This document shows positions 6,223 to 12,056 of a DNA stretch of 31,194 bases, piece by piece. The notes below the pieces were generated by a model. It searched no databases and was not told the DNA's origin. It worked only from the letters and a program-made list of their open reading frames with translations. Position numbers and translations under genes: made by a program. The stretch is from UBA11710 sp049287025. Lineage in GTDB: Bacteria; Patescibacteriota; Patescibacteriia; Magasanikbacterales; UBA922. Position 1 is the first letter of the stretch; each line of letters begins with the position of its first letter. The stretch is taken from positions 1 to 31,194 of the forward strand of contig JBAQFA010000054.1 in NCBI GenBank assembly GCA_049287025.1, written 5' to 3'.

Positions 6223-7602
6223 TTAAAATTTTTCTTTTAAATAATTTTTCAATTCACTAATTTCAATTCTTTCTTGTACCATTGTATCACGATCACGCAC
6301 TGTCACTTTCCTGTCTTCTAAACTATCAAAATCAACTGTCACACAATATGGTGTACCAATTTCATCTTGCCGTCGATAACGTTTACCAATTGATTGAGTC
6401 TCATCATAATCCACAGAAAAATCTTTGCGCAAACTCTGGGCCAAATCTCGCGCCACACTAGATAATTCTTCTTTCTTGGACAAAGGTAATATGGCCACTT
6501 GCACCGGAGCCAAATGTTTTGGAAATTTCATTACTACTCTAGCTTCAGTTTCTCCTGCTTCAGCGGTTGGAGCCTCCTCTTCATGATAGGCTTCTAACAA
6601 ACTTACCAAGAGCATACGATCAATTCCAAACGTCGGCTCAATCACATGAGGTAAAAACTTTTCATTGGTAATTGGATCAGTATAGTGTAAATCTTGTCCA
6701 CTCACTTTTTCATGACGACTTAAATCAAAATCTGTCCGATAAGCAATCCCATGCAATTCTTTTATACCAAAAGGATATTTGTATTCTATATCCATTGTTC
6801 GTTTGGAATAATGTGCACGTTCACCATCAGGAATCTCGTGCCAAACAAGATTATCCATATTGATTTGCATCACATCTTGCCACCAACGTTTAATTTCATC
6901 TAACCACATAGCAAAAATCTTTTCCCAATCTTTTGGATCAATAAAATATTCAAATTCACCAATTTCAAACTCACGAGTCCGAAAAATAAAATTGCCTGGG
7001 GTAATTTCATTCCGAAAACACTTACCAATCTGAGCAATCCCAAATGGCAAACGACGACGAGTAGTATTCAAAACATTTTTAAAATTAACAAACATACCAC
7101 CAGCAGTTTCAGGGCGTAAATAAGCCGTAGTGGTAGAATCCTCTGTTATGCCAATAAACGTCTTAAACATCAAATTAAAGGCCTTAGGCTCGGTCAAATG
7201 ACCATCGCAATCCGGGCATGTAATATCTGTCAAATCCATTTCACTTGGCTCTTTGTCATATTTTGGTTCAATACCTTTAGCTTCAAGCAAATGATCGATT
7301 CTAAACCGATGATGGCATTTTTTACATTCTACTAATAAATCAGAAAAATTTTGTAAATGCCCCGAAACTTCCCAAACTCTTGGGTTCATAATAATCGCGC
7401 TATCCAATGGCACCATATCCTCGCGTTCCTGGACAAAAAATTTCCACCAAGCTTTTTTAATATTTTGTTTTAATTGGTGTCCTAAAGGACCATAATCCCA
7501 AGAATTGGCCAAACCACCATAAATTTCACTACCAGGGAATATAAAACCCCGACGTTTGCATAATGAAATTATTTTTTCCATTTTATCATTTTTCTCATTC
7601 AT
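6223..7602 (-). CDS. glyS: Glycyl-tRNA synthetase (class II, alpha2 type)
   Basis: Charges tRNA-Gly with glycine. The 459-residue single-chain form is the dimeric type (as in eukaryotes, archaea and many bacteria), not the alpha2beta2 type. Visible features: the N-terminal GFIFPGSEIYGG, two Cys pairs (CKKC, CPDC) that may bind zinc, TAYLRPETAGG, motif 2 around KCFRNEI, motif 3 PTFGIDRMLL, and a C-terminal anticodon-binding domain starting near APVQVAILPL. Start taken at ATG 7602; an ATG seven codons later (MEKII) is possible. A T-box leader and a strong promoter lie directly upstream, so expression probably responds to uncharged tRNA-Gly. The first gene of an apparent operon with three unknown genes. 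Confidence 0.96.
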   Translation of the reverse strand: MNEKNDKMEKIISLCKRRGFIFPGSEIYGGLANSWDYGPLGHQLKQNIKKAWWKFFVQEREDMVPLDSAIIMNPRVWEVSGHLQNFSDLLVECKKCHHRFRIDHLLEAKGIEPKYDKEPSEMDLTDITCPDCDGHLTEPKAFNLMFKTFIGITEDSTTTAYLRPETAGGMFVNFKNVLNTTRRRLPFGIAQIGKCFRNEITPGNFIFRTREFEIGEFEYFIDPKDWEKIFAMWLDEIKRWWQDVMQINMDNLVWHEIPDGERAHYSKRTMDIEYKYPFGIKELHGIAYRTDFDLSRHEKVSGQDLHYTDPITNEKFLPHVIEPTFGIDRMLLVSLLEAYHEEEAPTAEAGETEARVVMKFPKHLAPVQVAILPLSKKEELSSVARDLAQSLRKDFSVDYDETQSIGKRYRRQDEIGTPYCVTVDFDSLEDRKVTVRDRDTMVQERIEISELKNYLKEKF

Positions 7603-7647
7603 ATTTTTATAGTTTAAGTATCTAAATTATAACATCTTTAAAAGAAT

Positions 7648-7809
7648 AAAAAAAGACCAAAAAATATGGTCTCGGGTCCGCCTAGGGCGGAGGTTCCACC
7701 CGAGTTCTCTGGCTGGATACCAAAGCTCTCTTGTGAACCACGTAGAAATTTTCTTTACGTGGTGAATTGTCATCTAGCTCCACGGTCGCCAAACCGCTTC
7801 ATAGCTAGC
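7648..7809 (-). ncRNA. Compact glycine T-box leader of glyS
   Basis: Read on the minus strand from the predicted start near 7809. A short stem I (CTAGCT / AGCTAG, about 7773-7808) is topped by a CGGT/ACCG hairpin carrying TTGGCG, where GGC (7788-7790) is the likely glycine specifier. A hairpin with CCACGTA / TACGTGG arms follows. The antiterminator is clear: helix A1 CTCGGG (7699-7704) / CCCGAG (7671-7676), the 7-nt bulge TGGAACC (7692-7698), and helix A2 TCCGCC / GGCGGA around a 3-nt loop. The bulge has A where the tRNA-Gly discriminator U would pair. The terminator AGACCA / TGGTCT plus seven T (7648-7672) shares two bases with A1. Stem I is far shorter than the usual form. Confidence 0.85.
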
Positions 7810-7815
7810 AATTAA

Positions 7816-7844
7816 ATTATGCCATTTCAAGCTAAAATTGTCAA
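7816..7844 (-). promoter_or_regulatory. Promoter of the glyS T-box transcript
   Basis: TTGACA (7839-7844) and CATAAT (7816-7821) with exactly 17 nt between them on the minus strand. Predicted start near 7809, right at the foot of T-box stem I. It lies back to back with the plus-strand promoter at 7864-7892. Confidence 0.85.
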
Positions 7845-7863
7845 AAAAACTTATCCCCAAATC

Positions 7864-7892
7864 TTGACAAAATAGCCAAAAACCGCTATTAT
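7864..7892 (+). promoter_or_regulatory. Promoter of the GC-rich orphan gene
   Basis: TTGACA (7864-7869), 17-nt spacer, TATTAT (7887-7892). The predicted start near 7899 coincides with a 7-bp hairpin GCTTAGC / GCTAAGC (7898-7904 and 7919-7925). A second small hairpin, GCCTA / TAGGC, follows at about 7938-7951. The leader to the ATG at 7983 is about 84 nt. Confidence 0.85.
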
Positions 7893-7982
7893 AAGTGGCT
7901 TAGCTATGGTAAAATATTGCTAAGCTTACGACAATTGCCTAAACCTAGGCATCTCAACTAACGCTCTTTACAAGGGGGAAAG

Positions 7983-8345
7983 ATGTTGCGCAAAGACTTC
8001 GATGATTTGGACTACGAGGACAGAATCGCATGTCCGGGCGGGATAGAATTCCGTGTCATGGGGTTCTACAATACCACCACGCACGGGGTACTATTCAAAC
8101 TCCAGACAGGGCCTGGGTCGCACTACTACGGCATGGATGATGCGGGACAAGTGTTCCGTGTTGTCTCGTTCAATCATGGTGACGAAAGCACCATCAAGAT
8201 TGAACTCGTGCCAGAGCTCAACCAGGAAGGCGTGCGCGTCTTCCCGGCCATGATGATCACGTCCGAGGAGTACGCTGATCCGGGCTACGGAACGGATCCA
8301 TCGTGGTTCGTCCCGCTGGAACCTATCCCGACGATCCTCCAGTAG
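7983..8345 (+). CDS. Orphan GC-rich gene, hypothetical protein 120 aa
   Basis: Not recognised. The frame is preceded by a strong ribosome binding site, AAGGGGG, 5 nt before ATG, whereas most neighbours lack one, and by a consensus promoter. By hand count the stretch 8041-8280 is about 54% G+C, against about 33% in 8521-8580. The protein is acidic, soluble, without signal or membrane segments, and has regularly spaced strand-like segments (GIEFRVMGFY, HGVLFKLQTG, QVFRVVSF, IKIELVPEL), suggesting a small beta-rich fold. The end, TDPSWFVPLEPIPTILQ, is proline rich. A GC-rich hairpin lies 24 nt after the stop. It is the only plus-strand gene among minus-strand neighbours over 14 kb. Recent transfer or a specially maintained cassette are both possible. 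Function unknown. Confidence 0.75.
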   Translation: MLRKDFDDLDYEDRIACPGGIEFRVMGFYNTTTHGVLFKLQTGPGSHYYGMDDAGQVFRVVSFNHGDESTIKIELVPELNQEGVRVFPAMMITSEEYADPGYGTDPSWFVPLEPIPTILQ

Positions 8346-8369
8346 GATCACCGTCATGCGCAAAAACAA

Positions 8370-8413
8370 AGCCACCGCCTGTATCTCTGACAAAGAGAAT
8401 GCAGGCGGTGGCT
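8370..8413. terminator. Strong GC-rich hairpin after the orphan gene
   Basis: A 12-bp perfect stem AGCCACCGCCTG / CAGGCGGTGGCT (8370-8381, 8402-8413) enclosing a second 5-bp stem TCTCT / AGAGA with loop GACAA. There is no T-run on the plus strand; on the minus strand TTTGTTTTTG follows. It may therefore stop transcription coming from dtd/frr, protect the orphan mRNA 3' end, or mark the cassette border. Confidence 0.6.
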
Positions 8414-8466
8414 GAAAGGAATTTCAAGATATATAAAACTGTCAAAACCCAGTTTTTTATTTTATA

Positions 8467-8943
8467 TTATTTACTCTCAATAATTAAAGTCACTGGCCCG
8501 TCATTTACCAAACTCACCTCCATGTAAGCACCAAACTGACCAGTGGCAACTTTGATATTTTTTTCTTTTATTTTAGCTACAAAATATTCATACAATTTAT
8601 TGGCCTCATCTGGTGGAGCAGCGTCTGAAAACCCTGGACGATTACCACTCTGGCAATCACCATACAGAGTAAATTGTGATACAACTAAAATTTCACCACC
8701 AACTTCCACAATATCTTTATTCATTTTGCCGTCTTGGTCTTCAAACACACGTAATTTCATAATCTTTTCCACCAACCAGTCAGCCTCTTTTTCTCCATCG
8801 CCCTTACCCACCCCTAATAAAATTAAGAAACCATGAGAAATTTCTCCCACAGTTTCATTATCTACCCGCCTGCCATGCTTGGCAAGGCCTTGCGGGCAGG
8901 TTTTTACATCTGCCTTTTTTACTCTTTGTAAAACCACTCTCAT
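8467..8943 (-). CDS. dtd: D-aminoacyl-tRNA deacylase with in-frame insertion
   Basis: Hydrolyses D-aminoacyl-tRNAs (and mischarged glycyl-tRNA-Ala), recycling tRNA. The 158-residue protein begins MRVVLQRV, carries SQFTLYGD and the C-terminal NDGPVTLIIES with the cross-subunit Gly-cisPro motif that enforces D-chirality. The usual N-terminus runs ADV-x-V-(D/N)-x-E-x-VGEI; here 12 extra residues, TCPQGLAKHGRR, sit after ADVK, encoded by a 36-nt palindromic element. Removing them restores normal family spacing and length (about 146). The insertion lies in the first beta hairpin and leaves the catalytic motifs intact. It is 24 nt after frr and probably co-transcribed with it. Confidence 0.94.
   Translation of the reverse strand: MRVVLQRVKKADVKTCPQGLAKHGRRVDNETVGEISHGFLILLGVGKGDGEKEADWLVEKIMKLRVFEDQDGKMNKDIVEVGGEILVVSQFTLYGDCQSGNRPGFSDAAPPDEANKLYEYFVAKIKEKNIKVATGQFGAYMEVSLVNDGPVTLIIESK
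8864..8901. repeat. Palindromic element inside dtd
   Basis: A GC-rich imperfect palindrome (CCTGCC...GGCAGG with inner GCAAGGCCTTGC) within otherwise AT-rich dtd. The net gain is 36 nt, an exact multiple of three, and encodes the 12 residues absent from canonical Dtd. The CCCGCC-type ends resemble the element at 1396-1434. Confidence 0.75.
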
Positions 8944-8967
8944 ATCAACTTAGTAAACTTAGACAAC

Positions 8968-9519
8968 TTATATAGTGTTCACCTCTGTCTCCTTTTCCTC
9001 ACCAATCATTTTTATTTTATCATTATATTCTTTTACCACTTCTTCCAAACTATCTTGCAATTTAAACTTTTCATCTTCAGAAATTTCTTTATTTTTTTCC
9101 ATCGCTTGAACTTTATCTCTCACTTCTTCTCTAATCTTTCTTACTGACACTCTCGCCTCTTCTAATTTTTTATGCAAAACTTTTATTAACTCTTGACGAC
9201 GTTCTTGAGTTAATTCAGGCAAATTAATTCGAACTAACCGACCATCATTAATCGGATTCATACCCAAATCAGAACTACGAATAGCTGTTTCAATTGCTTG
9301 CACCAAACCTTTATCCCATGGTTCAATCGCAATTGTTTTGGCATCTTGTACAGTAATAGAAGCAACCGCTTTCATTGGTTGTCTAGTGCCATAGGCTTCT
9401 ACGGCAATGTCTTCCACAATCGCTGGTGTGGCCCGACCAGTTCGCAGACCAGTAATTTCATGCTTCAAGTGGTCAATGGCTTTATTAAAATTCTCCTTAT
9501 GTTGTTCAACTATACTCAT
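8968..9519 (-). CDS. frr: Ribosome recycling factor
   Basis: Splits post-termination ribosomes together with EF-G. 183 residues, the normal length. Recognisable family segments: LRTGRATPAIVEDI, LVQAIETAIRSSDLGMNP, the LPELTQERRQELIKVLHKK region, and the helical bundle KIREEVRDKVQ. The sequence fits the expected order of helix 1, the hinge domain and the return helices. Start ATG at 9519. Upstream is a 119-nt heptamer repeat that separates it from the Asp-box lipoprotein; dtd follows after 24 nt. No oddities in the protein. Confidence 0.97.
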   Translation of the reverse strand: MSIVEQHKENFNKAIDHLKHEITGLRTGRATPAIVEDIAVEAYGTRQPMKAVASITVQDAKTIAIEPWDKGLVQAIETAIRSSDLGMNPINDGRLVRINLPELTQERRQELIKVLHKKLEEARVSVRKIREEVRDKVQAMEKNKEISEDEKFKLQDSLEEVVKEYNDKIKMIGEEKETEVNTI

Positions 9520-9554
9520 ATTTTATTTCACTTAATATTTATTTAAAAAAAATT

Positions 9555-9673
9555 ATTCCTTACTCTTTATTCCTTATTCCTTATTCCTTATTCCTTATTC
9601 CTTACTCTTTATTCCTTACTCTTTATTCCTTATTCCTTATTCCTTACTCTTTATTCCTTATTCCTTACTCCTT
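9555..9673. repeat. Tandem heptamer array, 17 units
   Basis: Seventeen contiguous 7-nt units made of two variants, A = ATTCCTT and B = ACTCTTT, in the order ABAAAAABABAAABAA plus a final ACTCCTT. On the minus strand (the sense of both neighbours) it reads as repeated AAGGAAT and AAAGAGT, a purine-rich run of Shine-Dalgarno-like sequence between the lipoprotein stop (9677) and the frr leader. Copy number is likely variable. Confidence 0.95.
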
Positions 9674-9676
9674 AAT

Positions 9677-10753
9677 CTACTTTTTCGGTGGAATAGTAAA
9701 CCCTAAATAAATCCAATCCGGATGATCAGGATGAACACGCAAAATTGATGGGATTTGGGCTGAAGGCAATTTTTTTGTTATCCAATTTTGTCCGCCATCC
9801 ATACTTTTATAAAAAGTTGATCGCTCATTAATCGTGGCTGTATAATAAATTTCTTTGGTATTCTTTGGATTAACAGCAAAACCATAAATATCAGCACTAC
9901 CTGGTGGAGTCAAAAGTTTTATTTCTTGCCAAGAATCTCCCGCTGTGTCAGAAACCAATACGCCATAAGTTGACACCCAATAAATTAGATTTGGATTATT
10001 TATATCAATCACATGACGACGATATTCTTTTGATCCAGAAAAACTTTTCATCTTACCAGCTAGATTAACCCAACTTTCACCACCATCATTGGAACGATAC
10101 AGACCATTAGTTTTGGAAATGATATAAATCAAATTATTATCCTTAGGATGAGTGATAATATTGACTAATCTAGTTTTAAATCTATTTACCACGCTCCAAC
10201 TCTCACTGCCATCAAAACTACGTAACAAATCACCGTTAGTCTCAATTACAAAAACTTTATAAGGCGCCACATGACTAAAAGCAATTGCCGCAATCATGGT
10301 ATTTGAGCGTGATTCTCGATAAACTTCTTTCCAAGTCCGACTACAATCATCTGTTCGATAAATTTTGGTACCATTGGAACCATAAATAATACACTTATCT
10401 TGAGGATGAACCGCAATCGCATAAACAAAACCTGTCGACAGAGCACCTTCAGCTCTTTGCCAAGTTTTACCATCATCATAAGTATAAAACATGCCATTTT
10501 CTCTTGTGGCCATGTACATAGCTTTGTTATCATTTGGATCTTCCACTATTCTGTAGACACTAGAATTAGAGATGTTTTTTACACCTTCAAGAGTGGGCCA
10601 AGCAGAAATTTGTGTCCAGGTATCACCTCGATTATTAGAAATAAACATACCAGCGGGACCAGAAGTTGTACTCTTGTTAGAAAAAGATACACAACCCGCT
10701 CCCACGAACGTGAGTGTAATCAATGCTATGCTTAACAAAAAAATTTTACGCAT
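9677..10753 (-). CDS. Asp-box (BNR/sortilin-like) beta-propeller lipoprotein
   Basis: A 358-residue exported lipoprotein. The signal peptide MRKIFLLSIALITLTF is followed by a lipobox VGAGC with Cys21 as the lipidation site. The mature part contains at least seven Asp-box-like repeats of the S/T-x-D-x-G-x-x-W type: SNNRGDTW, TYDDGKTW, TDDCSRTW, SFDGSESW, SNDGGESW, SDTAGDSW and SMDGGQNW. These mark turns in propeller blades as in sialidase-like and Vps10/sortilin-like folds. No sialidase catalytic set is evident, so binding or scaffolding at the outer membrane face is more likely than hydrolysis. It lies 34 nt after holB. Confidence 0.9.
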   Translation of the reverse strand: MRKIFLLSIALITLTFVGAGCVSFSNKSTTSGPAGMFISNNRGDTWTQISAWPTLEGVKNISNSSVYRIVEDPNDNKAMYMATRENGMFYTYDDGKTWQRAEGALSTGFVYAIAVHPQDKCIIYGSNGTKIYRTDDCSRTWKEVYRESRSNTMIAAIAFSHVAPYKVFVIETNGDLLRSFDGSESWSVVNRFKTRLVNIITHPKDNNLIYIISKTNGLYRSNDGGESWVNLAGKMKSFSGSKEYRRHVIDINNPNLIYWVSTYGVLVSDTAGDSWQEIKLLTPPGSADIYGFAVNPKNTKEIYYTATINERSTFYKSMDGGQNWITKKLPSAQIPSILRVHPDHPDWIYLGFTIPPKK

Positions 10754-10787
10754 ATAAATTAAATTATTATTTATAATAATTAAATAG

Positions 10788-11708
10788 CTAAGGAATTTGT
10801 AATAATATATTCTCCACTAATAACCTAGGATGAATATTTTGTGCCAACATTTGTTTGGCATCTTCAATTTTTTTATACAAGTCAATCGCATTTTTATTAT
10901 CCAATTCAATTTTCAAATTATGTAATGAATAATCTTTCAAAATACTATCTCGCACCAACCATTGCCACACATTCAACACATCAAACAAAGTAGTCCTGGT
11001 AGCAATGTGATCAGTTTTATCACCAAATAATTCTTCCACCACTTTAATTTTTTCATGAAAATTCTTTTTGAACAAAGAATTAAATCGGTTCACTTCTTTT
11101 TTATACCATTCATAAGATTCATTATTGCTCGCCCACTCACAAGCTCTACCTGGTAAACCAAAAGAAAATTGTGCTAATTCATCGGCATTACTTGTACCAA
11201 TTTTTTCTAAATGTTTTTTTATTAAATCTTTTTCTACTGGATAAAAATATATTTTTTGACAACGAGATTGAATCGTTTCTGGTAATTTCTTTTCATCAGT
11301 AGTTATCAAAAATAAAACTGTTTTTTCACTTGGTTCTTCTAATGTTTTTAATAAGGCATTACAAGCTTCACTATTCATCTTTTCTGCTCCATTTATAACC
11401 GCTACTTTGTAACCGCCATAATACGACCGCCGAGCCAGTTGTTCCCGCAAAGTTCTGATTTGAGAAACAGAAATATCTTTTTTAGTTTTTTCAGTTTTTT
11501 CGTCAAACAATTGATCAACCAAAATAAAATCTGGATTGATTGATAATTTGGCAAATGGTGTGCCAATCAACTGAGCAGAAATATATTCAGCCACAGTCTT
11601 TTTACCCACATTTTCTGGACCAACAAAACAATAAGCATGATTAAGATGTCCACTATCAATTACTTTAACAAAAAAATCTAGGATTTTGGTATGCCCAATT
11701 ATTTCCAT
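10788..11708 (-). CDS. holB: DNA polymerase III delta' subunit
   Basis: A clamp-loader AAA+ subunit. 306 residues. A Walker-A-like GPENVGKKT begins at Gly30; the sensor/SRC region appears as LLKTLEEPSEKTVLFLITT followed by LPETIQSRC, with SRC as the arginine finger motif typical of delta'. The usual zinc-binding Cys cluster of DnaX-type proteins is absent, which supports HolB over DnaX, as does the short length. It sits between the MazG-like gene and the Asp-box lipoprotein. A weak promoter-like pair, TTGATT and TATTCT 17 nt apart, lies just upstream. Confident at family level. Confidence 0.9.
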   Translation of the reverse strand: MEIIGHTKILDFFVKVIDSGHLNHAYCFVGPENVGKKTVAEYISAQLIGTPFAKLSINPDFILVDQLFDEKTEKTKKDISVSQIRTLREQLARRSYYGGYKVAVINGAEKMNSEACNALLKTLEEPSEKTVLFLITTDEKKLPETIQSRCQKIYFYPVEKDLIKKHLEKIGTSNADELAQFSFGLPGRACEWASNNESYEWYKKEVNRFNSLFKKNFHEKIKVVEELFGDKTDHIATRTTLFDVLNVWQWLVRDSILKDYSLHNLKIELDNKNAIDLYKKIEDAKQMLAQNIHPRLLVENILLQIP

Positions 11709-11741
11709 ACACCCTTAGAATACCATATTTTAAAAGAATAA

Positions 11742-12053
11742 TCAATTGACATTATCACCTATTTTAATCCACCTATCAGCTTCTTTTGTATATTGTCTAT
11801 TTTTATTCTTAGCCACCTTTTTTACTATTTCACTTTCCAGATCAATCTGCAATATTTCTGCGAGACTTAACAAATATATTGCCACATCTGCCAATTCTTC
11901 TCCCACATCATTCGATCTCTTTTGGTAAGCTATGCAAGCCTCGGTTAATTCTTCGTGTAAAGAACAAAATTCCCGATAAATATCAGTAATATTAAAACCC
12001 TTATCAAGTTTATTTTGAAAAATTTGTTTTTGATAATCTTTTAAATCTATCAT
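11742..12053 (-). CDS. MazG-like nucleotide pyrophosphohydrolase
   Basis: A 103-residue all-alpha protein. The NTP-pyrophosphatase metal motif appears as HEELTEA (Glu34, Glu35, Glu38) and, one helix later, GEELADVAIYLL (Glu52/53, Asp56). Members hydrolyse nucleoside triphosphates or modified nucleotides to monophosphates and act as house-cleaning enzymes; substrate cannot be read from sequence. Single-domain length matches MazG-like or iMazG forms. It starts 3 nt after the glycosyltransferase stop, so is very probably in the same transcript. Confidence 0.85.
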   Translation of the reverse strand: MIDLKDYQKQIFQNKLDKGFNITDIYREFCSLHEELTEACIAYQKRSNDVGEELADVAIYLLSLAEILQIDLESEIVKKVAKNKNRQYTKEADRWIKIGDNVN

Positions 12054-12056
12054 ATA

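Noticed and set aside
8091..8393. 100-codon minus-strand frame opposite the GC-rich orphan gene
   Set aside because: GC-rich DNA gives long shadow frames; the plus frame has the promoter, ribosome site and better codon pattern.
9555..9673. CRISPR array
   Set aside because: Units are 7 nt with no spacers; it is a simple tandem repeat. No CRISPR array or cas gene is seen in the window.
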